The position numbers and the translations under genes are program-made. Of a stretch of 64,000 bases of DNA, positions 41,801-56,800 are shown in pieces. Below the pieces are notes generated by a model. The model was not told where the DNA came from, ran no database searches, and saw only the letters and a list, made by a program, of their open reading frames with translations. How positions within the stretch are numbered: position 1 is the first letter of the stretch; each line of letters opens with the position of its first letter. The DNA lies in NCBI GenBank assembly GCA_963402885.1, contig OY727093.1:26535409-26599408 (forward strand). Direction: 5' to 3'. Source of the DNA: Antedon bifida. Lineage: Eukaryota > Echinodermata > Crinoidea > Comatulida > Antedonidae.

Positions 41801-44800
41801 AAAGATTATTAAAAAATAATAGTACATTAGAACTCCTACTAAGGGGACACCTTTGATATAGGGGCACCCCAAAAGGGGTTCTACTTAAAGATGTATTGTA
41901 ATAATTCTTAACATTTTTTTGTTGATTATATGCCATTTTAATGTCACCTAGTTATCCACTTTGACAAAAAATTGGATCAAGAAAAAAAAATCTATTTACC
42001 TAAAATATGCAATTTAAAGCAAAAAATAGTCAAATTGGCTGCCAGTCAATGGGTTTTGGTTGAATTTAACCATTTATTTTGTCTTTTTAAAAGTGAAAAC
42101 ATAAATTTTTTCCATTTTTATTTCTACGGAAGTGACTGACTTTATTAAAACTACAAAATAATCTATTCAAAGTCTGATTTTATTAATCTCTATTTTCATG
42201 TTTTTGGGGACAATACATCTTTAAGCCTCGTATAAATTATGTATAGTCAACTATCAGTTTTTAATTTTTGAACTATGAAAATCTAGGATTTGACAAAAGT
42301 GGTTAGCTGATTTCCAGGCATCTAAACTTGGGGCTTTTGTGTCTTTGATTGAGTGATGTTTCCGTTATAACTACAGTACAGGGAAATTAACCTGGTGTAG
42401 TTTACATTTCCTAAAATAAGGTGTGGCATGGAATACAGCCATGTAGACCTAGTTTTAAGTATTGGCACCTGGGCCATAATTTTTTTTTTGTGCGAAACTG
42501 AGGCTTTAATCAACAAAAAAATTCTTTTATTTCATGAAATGAACCTTAAAAAAAAATAATTGCAAAGCAAGTTTGATACATTTTACCACTGGACCTACAG
42601 TATCTGTCTTATTTCTTATTTTATTCTATATTTAAAAAAATTCATACTAACTAATTATACAAATTTAGTCAAAATATAAATATGTTTTATGCTTCTAGGC
42701 TCCTGTCTCTAGATAATTCAGCTATGACATCTGCAAGGCACAGGTCACCATTACACTGCTAGCTAAGCTAAACAAACAAGAAAGACGCTTCCTTTATACA
42801 TTCATGGCACTCGATTCCGCAGGGACCGACAAACTCGCTTCAACCACCTTGCTTTGAATGTTCATAAAAACAGCAAACAACATTGAATGCTAATTATATT
42901 CACTGGATTGTGTCAGAATTTTCCTGATTGTTGCTACGATCGAACCCAAATATAATTTTATTTTGGCACATAAATGTATCACATGACGTTGGGAGTTTAC
43001 GGGACAAAACCCTAGACACCCCCGGGTAGATTATAGCGTTTCCTCATCTAAACCCTAGATGTCGTCCTAAATTAAAAATGTGCAATTACATATCATATAA
43101 TTTCTATAATTATTTCTTCCAGCAATCCATCAGAATAGCGTGTCAGGTATGTCAGCCAACAATATGTGTGCTAATGTCAGATAAAAGAAAATTATTAATA
43201 AATTAAAGCTGTATTTTTATAAATATCTGCAAGGAGATATAATATTATGAAAACAAGAGGATATATTTGCGTGTAGACATGTTACTTTTCTCGTAAACAT
43301 GTGTACGTGTAAATGTAGACATTTGTAGATTAAATTTGTAATAATATTAATATTTAATGAAGTTGATGCATTTTGATGTTAATTTTATTCGTTTTTAATT
43401 GAATATAAGAATCCAAAACAAAATTTGTAAGGAATATATACACCAGCATGTAAGGATTGGAGAATTGGGGAGATACGTAATTTAAACACAATTTTAAAGG
43501 AACGTACAACCCTTGTATCTTCAATTTGAATTTATATAACACCTAAATAAATTCATGTTGTTTGATTGGGCGATTGTGGGTCATGGCATGCAATAGTATG
43601 TACAATTTAACGATCATGTAATAGTACTTTTTTTCATTTATTGGTGTATGAAAAAAAAACTTCTTGCGTACAAAACAAAAATCTGTGTGAACTCCAATAG
43701 TATTTCCATCACAAGATAAAAACAATTTCAATGGCAAAGACAAGAATCTACTAATGAATGTTTTATATTCGTGCTATGGTAAAAATAATTTTCATCTTTC
43801 ACCTCTCGAAATTATTTGCACTCATAAACACTAATATTTGTATACTAATGCACCTGTTCCTTGAAGTCGTCCCGATAGATGTGTTACTTTATTACATCAA
43901 AATTATCTTAAGTACCTCCTATTACATTAATGGTCCTCTTTATTGTCCTATTTTATCTTTAGGAAAAGATTTAATTTCATTAATGCAGAATAACTATCCC
44001 TGTCTGTTTGTACTGTAGGTATAAATACTAGGTATAAACAATTATACAAAAGCATATAAATTTATGCTTAATTAAATTGTTTCATGAAAACAACTTCATT
44101 TTAGAATTTGGCAATTGAATAAACACTGATTTATTCAGTTGATTTAACAAATCCAAGTAAAAAAAAAATTGTTATGAATCATTTCAAATTAATTCTACTG
44201 CAGTTACTTCAGTAACTACATTTTTAAACTGCAATATTTTAGTTAATCAATGTAGAAATTTATGAAGTAGTTAAACAGTGTAAAAAAGAGTAAACAATAT
44301 GTAAGTTACTGCAGTAGAATAACTTTTGGACACGGTTAAATAATGTCTTTTTTTCTATGAATGTTTCAAATAACTTGATATGTACACCCAAATTGGTACA
44401 TAATAAATGCCTCCAATATTAAAGGACAGAGAAAATCCATGACGTTTTGTTGATTCAAGTATACCATATTCAGTGAATTGATAGATTGATTGATGTGATC
44501 TAAGTACATTACTTTCCGATCAGGAAAATGCTCAACTCTCTGTTGGGCTATTCCACAATGTTGTAGCCAGCTGTGACCACCACATAAGCGATTGTACCTC
44601 CCAGGTACCTTATACTATTAAGTAGAGAGGCAAGTAGTGTACTTAGTAGTAAAGTACCTTGCCCAGACAAAACAGATGGTGGGTACCAGGCTCGAACCTA
44701 TAACCTTATGATTATAAGGCCAAACAACAACAGGTGCCTACTTATTCAATTTCATACAATATTGTGAATGTGAAGGTGTACCATATTGTAAATAGATAGT

Positions 44801-47800
44801 AATAATAATCATAAACTTTATATCAAGTACCTCTATTATAATTTTGTAATTTATGGGCAGGCCAAAACATGATTGCGAATTAATTTTGTCTATCATTAAT
44901 TTATTGTTTTAAATTAATGAATCTGGGAGAATCATATTACTTAGACAAAGGAGTTCCTTAAAAGTAAAGCCACCAATAGTGGCACTGTGGTTTGGTGTTT
45001 GATTACCAATCCCAGAGTCGTTGGTTCAAATCCTGTCATAACTTCAATTTTTGTTTAAATAATTTCTGATGCCAAATACAGTACAGGACAACTGCCTCAT
45101 ATAAAACTTTGTTTAAAAAGCTTTGTATTCCCATTCCTACAGTAGTAAGATATAGTAATTTAAGACATAAAAAAATTTGGATGAAAAAAAAAAAGATTTT
45201 AATTTAACTTGATTAAAACCACTGTACAACATGGCCTATTCAAAGTTTTATTTATTTGTTATTTAATTCATCTTAATTTTTGTGTGTATTGTGTTTTAGA
45301 AGACAATACATCTTAGCCTACACTGTATTTTATGCTATTATTTAGGTTGTACAAAACTAAACATCCAAGATGGATAAAGATGTCTATTTTCAAATTACCT
45401 AAAAATCGTTCTACATTTCCAAGATCAACAGATCAATGACATGTACCTGTCAATCACATACTTGTCAATCGACATGCCAATCAATAGCATCATCTTTAAA
45501 TTACTCTTTATGCTAATCTATCAAGTGTCAATGATTTCAAATTTGAGAGCCAAAAGATGTCATGTTTGAAAAATCAATCAAAAGCTTTAACAGAATAATC
45601 GGTTGGTTTTTTAGATCAGTCAGCGTAAGTCGTTAATCTTTTCAAAGTGATAGGATTTTGAATTCTTAATTAAATATTTCATTTAATATCAAGGATTTAA
45701 AGAACTAGAAATGCACCCATCTGTGACATGTATACTTGCGTTCATGATGAGCATCCATGCGCTTACGCCAAAGTGGTGGATCCAGTAGCTGTATTCACTA
45801 ATCACATTTACATTAAGTGAGATACTTCCCTTAAATATTAAATATTTCACTTAACTAAATGAATATTTAAGTATTCCCTTAAATTGTATTCACTTACTCA
45901 CTCACTTTTTTATTTTAAGGTTAAGTGTTTACCTTAGCCTAAGTGTAAATGTGAATATGACCACAAGATTTTAAAATAGGGAATGAATAAAATTGTTAAT
46001 GACATCCTTAACTCAACCCAATGTTTTGCATTTGATTTTGAAATATAATCTTCACCCCCTTTTTCAAAATTTAGGAAGGCCGCACCAAATTACCAACCAA
46101 TTTCACCTTTTCAGCATTTCTAAAGGCATCTCAACGGTGTGCTCATTGAATGAAAAAGATAAAGACAATACTTTAACCAATCCCAGCACACAACATCGAT
46201 TCCAAATAAAATACATTTATAGAATAGAAAATAAACCTTATAGCTAGTTCTTTGAAGAGAATGGGCTAGAATCGATTTATCCAGGTAAACTAGGCATGAA
46301 ATCTCAATCAATAAAGTATCTTTAAGTTTAGTACATAAAGTTAGTAGTAGGTAAAATATGAACATTGTCCAATCACGTTGTATGGCAAGGAATGTATTTT
46401 ACTCTTTTATACAGAAAATAAGCCAAACTACAGACAGCATTATTATGTCTATATTTCAATATTAGTTTTTTTTTTATTCCAGAAAATAAGATGCATTTAG
46501 TCGTAAACAAATTGAATAACATTTTACCTTGTTATGGTAATTAGAATTTCAAATGTATCTAAAGCACTCAACTACTAACTAAATATTAAAATACAGTAGG
46601 GTAATGATGGCTGTGATAAAATTAAAACTCAGTTATTGTAAATGCAAAATTAATATTATACATATCACAATCTGTAAGTAATTGATACTTATGAACTTAG
46701 CTACAGGTAGGATATTTTAATATAATTACATAGTCTCAATGATTTAAAATTATTAAGATAATATATTTGAGTTATTACAAATGAGACATAATATTCCACA
46801 TCCATGTGAAGTGAAATATTCTATACTTGCACTTCCGACAATAAATTTAAATCGTTTCAATTTTAAGAGAGTATGATAATTTGAAGAAGAAACTAAGTAC
46901 AACAATTGATAGGTATACATAATGTATTGCGTAGATGAGGCTACAGAGAAGTATAGATTACCAACGTTTAGTACAGTGAGCCTGGATCATTTGGATAGCT
47001 TACAGGATATTATCAGCCTAGCAGTACAATAAATCTGAAGATGCTTATGCTGAATACAATCTTTTGCTTAAGTGAAAATAGTTAAGAAGTGCTTAAGTAA
47101 AAAACTGAGATTTTATTTTATAGGGTTCTTTTTATCCTATGGAAAGGATTTTGTTATCTAAGATAAAAATGAAAATTACATACATATAAAATGTTTGACT
47201 TAAACAAAGTTAAGGATTGTTTTTTTACTAAGCAAGCTTGACAATACTGACCTCCGTGTGTTAAAAGAATCTACTGAACAGAATCTACAATGTAAAAAAA
47301 ATATGAAATACTATCGTACAACTTACCTTTTGTGAGTTACTGTCCGGTTGGGTGTCTTTCTCGTTACTGGTTCCGTTCTCCGGGTGTTTTTCATCGTTGT
47401 GAACATCATCTTCCATTTTAAACATCTTTATAGCATCTGTTCGGGGAGAGAAAACACGTTTCATTTGATGCGATTTTGCGTGTGTGCCCGCTGCAGACAT
47501 ACATTCAGGTCAGGCGAACAAAACTGTATGCAGTGTACTATATAGCTCACATCCTAAACTACAGCCAGGATATTATTTTATCTGCGCCGAAAATGAATTT
47601 AGGTCGCAGCGAAATTTAGAAAATACTGGAAGTGTTTAATCAAAATTGTTAGCAGGCTAGACATGGGCGCTAACATAACGACAGTCACACTGGCCAACCT
47701 GTTACCTCAAATTATTAACAACAATTTTTGTTTTTATGAATTGTTAATAAGTTAAGTTCATAATTTATAATTATTGCCATGTTTTCAGTCATAATCATAA

Positions 47801-50800
47801 TTAGATCTAAATTTCAACTTTTAATTTACTACAAAATTGCTTAATTAATTTACGGATCGATAATTGTTATTGACATAGTCACGGGACATACAGACGTAGT
47901 TTTGAAAGTTCTTGGCTAATCTGTCTACTAGACAGCAACCAACTGCGTTGTGTGCACATGCGTACAGCCTCAATAAAGCTTTAACCTATGACCTTAAATA
48001 ATGATTTAAAAGCACTTATCAAATATGAAAAATATAATTTCATTAAGAATTTCAAACAGACTTGTGTTTTAATTAATTTATAAAAGTGAGGAATGTAGAT
48101 AAGGGTCAATTAGATAAACGTCATTTACGATTTGTAACGATGATGTCAACATATTTTAAATAAATTTTTAATATGGATTAAGATGAATTAATATTGAATG
48201 TAAAATAAATGATTCAATATTAAATAGATTACCAAATTTATCTAATCACCAAAAAATGTTTTAAGGTTGCTATACTTACGCAAACAAATATGTACATGTC
48301 TAGTTTAATTGCTTAAGCTATACTTGCTGGAATTTTAATCTAATCGTATTGGCGACTGTGGGCTTAGCTTAAACCGTAAATAGGTATACAAATCTTATTT
48401 CTTTTGCATACTTACCTGGATTACGAACGGGGGTGGAGCTTTTTCGTTTTGAGTGTTCACGGTCCGAGTTTGTCAGGTGGTCATCATTCATTACATGGTC
48501 AGCTATCCGATATCCAATATGGATGTTATTTCGATCCAGCTGCGTTTCGTCATAAAATATTGGCGCCATTGTCGGCTCCGTTTGTAAGGCAAGGGGAGAG
48601 GCCATCTGGTCTCTGGAAGGGCATTTCTTCATGTGATCACGCAACGAGGCCTTTTGCTTGTAGGCCAATCCACACCAGATGCAAATGTGTGTTTTATCAC
48701 TCGAGTGAGTCTGTACATGGGCCATTAACGCATCACGCCGACGTGCTCCGTAGGGGCATAGATGGCATTTGTATGGTTTCTCTTCTGAGTGTGTTTTTAT
48801 ATGTCTAGTCAAGTTGCCCTTTTGTGAAAAAGCAAATCCACAAATGTGACATTTGTGGGGTCTGTCCCCTGAAACATACAAAACAAAAATAAATTAAAAA
48901 AAATACAAATTGAAGTCTGATTGTAAGCTTTAGTCAATACTTCTAATAATGTTGGGTATATAAGCCCATGTATAAACTCAGTCTGACGTATAAGCCCATC
49001 CTATAAATTTGCTTGCAAAATGATATATGCCATACCAATTTTGATTCTAGAATCCAAACTTGATCCAATGTCATGTTGGTATGTATGGCCTACACAAGCA
49101 ATGGAAAATTCAATTACGAAATAAAAAATAGAAGTATTAAACAAAATTAGACATAAGAGAATGGTGGTGAAATAATTATTTCTTCAATAATAATAAGGCT
49201 ACTACTTAAAGCTATCTGAATTCTATAGATATTTCATTTTACTACAGTATAGGGGAAAACAATAAAAGCTGCAGGGTTTTAGGTTATGACGTATTAAATA
49301 CAGTAATAGAAGTGCGTGTCTGTATCATTCTTCACCATCCGTATGTTTACACAATGATTTACCGGCTGACAAATTCAATTCATTACCTAATTAATGAATA
49401 ATGGATAGATAGTAATTGAGTCATCAGCAAAATAATTGTGTTTTACTTTGTTGATCCAGTCACAACAATTGTATGAAGGAAGCGACAATGGTGTATAATA
49501 AAATAATACAATAAAATAAACAAACTGAAGTAGGAATGGATGTAAGCTCACCCTATAGTGTATAGGTCCACCATGTATATTAAGTCTACCATGTATATTA
49601 GGTCTACCCTGGGGATTAAGTTCACACCAAGTATATTAAGTCTACCCTGGGTATTAAGTCAACACCAAGTATATTTAGTTTACCATGGGTATTAAGTCCA
49701 CATCAAGTATATTAATTTCACCCTGGGTATTAAGTCCACACCAAGTATATTAAGTCCACCCTGGGTATTAAGTCCACATCAAGTATATTAATTTCACCCT
49801 GGGTATTAAGTCCACACTAAGTATATTAAGTTCACCCTGGGTATTAAGTCCACACCAAGTATATTAAGTCCACCCTGGGTATTAAGTCCACACCAAGTAT
49901 ATTAAGTCTACCCTGGGTATTAAGTCCACACCAAGTATATCAAGTTCACCCTGGGTATTAAGTCCACACTAAGTATATTAAGTTCACCCTGGGTATTAAG
50001 TCCACACCAAGTATATTAATTTCACCCTGGGTATTAAGTCCACACCAAATATATTAAGTCCACCCTGGTATTAAGTCCACACCAAATATATTAAGTCCCT
50101 GGGTATTAAGTCCACACCAAGTATATTGAGTTTACCCTGGGTATTAAGTCCACACTAAGTATATTAAGTTCACCCTGGGTATTAAGTCCACACCAAGTAT
50201 ATTAAGTCCACCCTGGGTATTAAGTTCACACCAAGTATATTAAGTCTACCCTGGGTATTAAGTCCACACCAAGTATATTAAGTTCACCCTGGGTATTAAG
50301 TCCCACTAAGTATATTAATTCACCCTGGGTATTAAGTCCACACCAAATATATTAAGTTCACCCTGGGTATTAAGTCCACACCAAGTATATTAAGTTTACC
50401 CTGGGTATTAAAAGTCCACACCAAGTATATTAAGTCCACCCTGGGTATTAAGTCCACACCAAGTATATTAAGTTCACCCTGGGTATTAAGTCCACACCAA
50501 GTATTAAGTCCACCCTGGGTATAAAGTTCATACCAAGTTTATTAAGTCTACCCTGGGTATTAAGTCCACACAAAGTATATTAAGTCCACACCAAGTATAT
50601 TAAGTTCACCCTGGATAATAAGTCCAGACTAAGCATATTAAGTTCATCCTGGGTATTAAGTTCACACCAAGTATATTAAGTCTACCCTGGATATTAAGTC
50701 CACACCGAGTATATTAAGTTCACCCTGGATTTTAAGTCCACACCAAGAATATTAAGTTCACCCTGGGTATGAAGTCCACACCAAGTATATTAAGTCCACC

Positions 50801-53800
50801 CTGGATATTAAGTCAACACCAAGTATATTAAAGACCCCTTCCCTGCAATTTTGGACGTTTTTTGGAAAATAATACATATATATCACTTTAAAAACATTAA
50901 ACCATGTCATTCCTTGTCTTAAATGTACGTTTTATGGTAAATTATGATAAAAAGTGAGAAAAAATGCACTACCTAAGTAGCTCGCGGCGATCGACCTCTC
51001 GTGGACGGTCTTAGGCCTAGCCTAGCTAGGCTTAGTTTTGTAGGCCTGGCTGGTAAACATCGGTAACGTACAAACATCGTACGCTAGCTATATACCTAAC
51101 CTGACGTTGTATAGTTGCTGCATTAATTGTCTTTCTATTTTTGCCAGACTCCGTTGATACAAATTGGGGAAAACCCGGTATTTTCGCTGAAAAGTTAGGA
51201 GTCTTCCATTTGTTTTGGCCTCACGATCGATCGAAAAGTGGGCAAATTACAGGTGAAAAACAAAAATATCAATCCGCGCGCAATGCATTTTGGGATTTAT
51301 AGCGGGCCGCTATAATTATTAGAATCGACTTATTTTTCACATTTTTAACCGTTTAAAGACGAAAAAACTTATCGCAATAAGACCATATAGTATTATTTTT
51401 ACATTAAATATGGTTTGTGATCTTAAATTAGATCTAAAAAACGCAGGGAAGGGGGCTTTAAGTCCATCCTGGGTATTAAGTCCACACTAAGTATATTTAG
51501 TTCACCCTGGGTATTAAATTCACACCAAGTATATTTAGTTCACCCTGGGTATTAAGTTCACACCAAAGTATATTTAGTTCACCCTGGGTATTAAGTTCAC
51601 ACCAAGTATATTTAGTTCACCCTGGGTATTAAGTCCACACCAAGTATATTTAGTTCACCCTGGGTATTAAGTCCACAACAAGTATATTTAGTCCACCCTG
51701 GGTATTACTGTAAGTCCACATGAAAGTCTAAATCAAAGTCCAACCTAGACATTTAATAATAATACACAGTTTTTATATAGCGCTTAAGTAACTTATAAGA
51801 AAATTTAGATTATAATATTATATTAATATAAAATTACATAATACTGAAAGTTCAGTAGAATGATGCCAGACAGGTGATATTATTATGACATACTGGAAAA
51901 CTAGAGGTCATGAAAATATATTAATAATAACTGATACTATAATTAAATGTTACTATACTGTATTCTTGGAGAGGAGAAGAAGAAGAAGAAAGAGTCACAT
52001 ATAGTAGGAATGTATCAGAAAAGTGACAAAAATGAAAAGACATGTATACTTTTTTTATTCTAGTAATTAAGAAAAAAATAATGTGTACTAAAAAATCTGA
52101 TTCCTTTATTTTAACATTTTTCTATTTATCTACCAGCCACACTCATATTGAAATATTCCACATACTATTATATATACACATCTGTTAGCTATAGCCTATC
52201 TACTCCGGGTTATTATTCATTGATGACCATATTAATATGATAATATCATTATCATCACACATAGTATATTAGTAGTAGGTAGATAATTTTATTTTTGATT
52301 TTGTTAATGATTATTTTACTTGATATCGACATTGATAACTTCAGGAAAGAATGGATTTTATATCTGACAAGCACCATAATTTCCACTTGTGGACAAATAA
52401 AGCTGTATGTACTTTATTGCGTGCTGTAATCTTATGTTGAAAACATTTTATGTTGGTCACTTTTTTCTCTCTGTGTATCATAGTTTGATAAAGTTAGATC
52501 AATACTACACTAGATAGCCTACAATGATCTATCTTAAATGAGTTCTAATCTCGCTGTTATGTATACAAAAATGTTAAATTGGTCACATGACAAGTGAAAA
52601 GTAGGTGCCTGGGCCACCCTCAGTAATTACCAGTTAATCAGGCATATGCGATGTTTAGCCCCAGCTCAACAATGCATCAAAAGGTAGCTAATGCTTCATA
52701 GAGTTTTCTAATTAATCATTACATGATGTTGTCACAGGGCTCACTAAGGCACGCCAAAGTATCAGCCAACTAGTATGCATATGGAGCTTAACGTATCAAT
52801 TCTAACAATGTGATTGATCATGTTTCAGGTATCCATTTTCACGCCGGACAGGTTCGATTAATTACAGATTCGAGTGGTTCCTAAAAAACAGGTGAGCTTG
52901 AGCCGGTGGGTGCTCGATCATCAATCGTCGAGACGACGTTTATCAAATATGCATCGTTTACACGTGTGAATTTTAATCAATTGTCAAGTGGAGTTTAAAT
53001 GCTTGAAAAAAAGATAATAATTGCGAAGGAGGTTTTAACAGAGATCAATCAATCCCCAGTGGGATTGTTCAATCATTTGTCAAAGCCTAGCAAAGCTATT
53101 TGTCAAGTAAAAGGGTTTGTTTTATTAACCGCTAGATACAAGAATTAATTATCAACCAAGCACTAGGATTTGCCATCTAAGCTCTAAAATAAATAGCAAC
53201 TTAAAAAGCTGAACAAATATATCATCTTTTATTACAGGTAATTTTTTTTCCCCAAGTTGAAGTATTAATGATTTAGTTTTATTGATATAAAGAGATATTC
53301 ACTTTTACATGTCTAATACAATGCACCTGTTGATTATTTTATGTAAATTTCTTGTCATTATTGGTAAAGCATTCATTTTAAGAATGAGCCTTTAATTTAG
53401 TATTTAGCCTTTGACTTCGCCTAGTAAAACTAAACAAAGTTTTCAGACATCGGGTTGTCAACACTGGCAACTGGTTACATCCACAACTTACATTACCACA
53501 TCCTGGATAGGGTATCTTTTCTAGTACTGTAGGTGAATTTTCATTTCAATGCATGTTTAATCAACTCAGAGGGAGCTAATATTCTGTCTTTTATTCCCAA
53601 ATACTTAATCCTTAATTAAGTTTTTCATTCAAGAATATATTACAAATGTATGCTTACGTTAATCTGTTAATATTTATTTGTTCATTATTTTTTATATTAT
53701 ATTATTTAAAGAAAAATTTAATTATTTAAAAGAAAGACCACTATGTTTGCACTGTAAAATATGTGTGGATCTATGGGCCCATTGTCTAAAAATAAATATA

Positions 53801-56800
53801 AGGCAGGCAGGTATTCCTGGAATGAATGCATTACTGATACATTTAAAAGTAATTATTATTATACATTAAAGATGCATTGTCCTCTAAAATGAAGATTAAT
53901 TAGGATAGGATAGGTTATTTTGTAGTTTTAATAAAGTTAATCACTTCCATAGAAAAAAAAAACGAAACAAAGAATGTTTTCACTTACAAAATGACAAAAT
54001 AAATGGTTAAATCCAACCAAAACCCACTGGCTGACAGCCAATTTGATTTTTTGTTTATATTACTATTTTTTTCAGGTAAATACATTTTTTTCGGTCCAAT
54101 TTTTGGTCAAAGAGGATAACTATTATGTGACATGAAAATGGCATATTCAACAACAAAAATATTTTTTCAAGGGGACAATACATTTAAAAAAAAATATTAA
54201 ACAATTATAAATAAGGAAACACAACATACCATAAAAGACACACATAAACCAAAAGTAAAAACCATAAAAATGATTGGCAAAAAAGAAACCAATGTGTACT
54301 GCTAGGCCAATAAAAAAGGTTAATGACCACATGTACTGTATCAGTTAGTATCATATCACACTATCACAGACAAAAAATCTTTTATCTTTGAATGAAAAAT
54401 AAACACCTGGATTCACAAACTCTATGGAGAAAAAATCCAAATATTATCAGTAAATAAAAAAAATTACTATAAATAATCTAGGAATTAACTAAAAGTCGAC
54501 TACTAGTTTAATTAAATTTATTTTTATTAAATTTCCTGTAAAAATTGAATTGAATTACCATATTTGGGATGGATTTACATAGCCTGGTACTGTGTCAGTA
54601 AACACCACAGCGTAAGCAAGGAAAACCATGATTTTAAAAATGGATAAGAGTAGTCTTACTCATCTAAAAACATGGTACGTGTTGATAATTAGAAATATCG
54701 CAAGATCTAAGACACGTCGAAAAGTTGGATAAGACTTTCAGGTGAGAAGGTGTAATTAAAGATAGCTTTAGCAAGATATGAGAAGGTACGATGGAATGAC
54801 ATAAGAAATGCCTCGTGGCGCACTACAGGGTCACAATAATTCAAAGCATTGCTTTCTTTATCATCAACTCGCCATCATTTCTGTAGGTGTTTCAACACTT
54901 CCTATTTTTCTCTGATTCAAATTCAGTTGTTGATATTACTAATTCCTTGTTATTTTTTAATATTGATTTAAACTTTGATAGCATTTGGCCTGTTACTTTT
55001 GATAAATTATCAGTTGAGTTATTTTAGGCTTGTTTAAAGCAAGGGACGTATTATTGTAATTACTTTAACTAATGATTTAGTTTGAAAAAAAGTCAGTCCT
55101 TTAATGCACAACTCCTCCTTCAATTTCAAACTTCCCCAATCACTTGTAGCCTAAATTATGGTACATATTTGGGATTTTTTTATTATTATTAAAAATTTGC
55201 TTAGCAAAAAAAAAGCTTCCTACTGTAAGTCATCTGTAATGTGCCTTGAAAAACTTTTTTTTTTTCGATGAATTGCAATTTTTTCAAATCGACTCTTTGG
55301 TAATTATCAAAATTGTACTGCAATGTCTACCAAACCATTGTTCTTTACTTCTAATTTTGTGTCCTCTAATGACAATGACAAATACAAAGATTGGCCTTTT
55401 GAAGAAAGATACAAGAATCACAATTTAGGCTATTTTTATACAAAATTGGTCATCGGTCAAACTTCTTCCGATAACACTTGTAAAGAGTTCTCATTTCTCA
55501 GACATCATCTTTATCTGACTTGATATTACTACACTACCTAGTTGTCATTTAATAAGTCTAGACTGAAAAATGCTACAAACAAGTTGTGCAGAAATTACCT
55601 TCCATTCATCTTTGAATTAACCAAACTATTATTCCTTGCACTTAATTCTCTGTACTGTACTGTACCTCCACATATACTACAGTGTCATACAGTATGTTTT
55701 CACATGTTATGTCTGTATTATGGTTTGGTTTAGGTGCTGCATGTGATCCGTTAGATGACTGTATTACATTGCTTCTTTGGTTTTTTTTGAACTTTTATTA
55801 ATTACATAATAATCTAGTACTCTACAGTAGTTTGGACTTTCCAACCTCTTTTTTTCTGTGTCTCACTTAAATGTACAGTACCTCAATGGAAGGTAACTCT
55901 TACACAAATGAGCCTTGATCATTATACAATTCTTAGATCTATTCCTGAAATAAACTGCTCTATATCTAAGTACAATTAATTGATAATCTATAGAAAGAAT
56001 GTTCAAACTGTTGTTATATTTTAAGTACAGATGATTTCCTATGCCTAGAATAACTTTAAAGTGTAATACCCATCATCAAAATAACATCAAAACAATTTAT
56101 TAAAAATGAAAATATACTATATATAGTTGTTTTAGGAAAATAGACTAATTATCACTTATTATTATCGTCTAATTCTTTCCTAGCCAGACAAACAAAAATA
56201 GGAAACAATTTGTAAGTAGAACAATTCAAATATAAATTTTGTTAGCAAATTTGTTGCTATTTTTGTAGATAAAAGCTGCTTACTTTAATACCCATCTAAA
56301 AATAAATAAGTATTTTTCTGCACGTCTTATTTATTATCGGCAGTAAATTTTTAAAGTATAAAGAAGCAATGAAAATATACAGTAATTCAAGCACACAACT
56401 TAAATATTAATATTATGAAAATAACTGAACTTTTTTTACTTAACACTAGTACGGTAAATTTCAAACTTATTCTATGATATTTATTATTATTCAAATTTAG
56501 GGCTAATACTTTAAAAATTAAATTTACATACCATACCATTTAGTTTTTTTTTTTTGTAATTTTTTTTGTATGAAAGTGAATATAATTATATCAATAACTA
56601 TATTAAAACTGCAAAATGGCCTATTCAAACTGTGATGTTATATTGGGGGACAATACATCTTTAATAATGTTGGTGCTTCATTTTGCATTGTTCCCCATGA
56701 TCTATTGACTTGACACCACTACAACCAACCATGACCTACTGTAGGCGTACCATATGTTTTACTTTCAACCACATATTTTTTCCCATGCTTTTTTTCCAAA

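Larger units (their letters stand above)
35865..47326. other. IKZF intron 3 (11.5 kb)
   Basis: No exon is seen. The intron is crowded with short elements listed separately (inverted-repeat families, SINE relics, a four-copy tandem block, dispersed repeats). Plus-strand frames such as 38531-38812 and 39927-40154 have no family features. Confidence 0.65.

Noticed and set aside
44975-45050. Functional tRNA gene
   Set aside because: A and B boxes are present, but no acceptor stem or clean anticodon arm can be formed; called a SINE head.
48404-48808. 134-codon plus-strand frame
   Set aside because: It is the antisense shadow of the IKZF finger exon.
49548-51720. CRISPR-like array
   Set aside because: Units are head-to-tail with no unique spacers, in a eukaryotic intron; it is a satellite.
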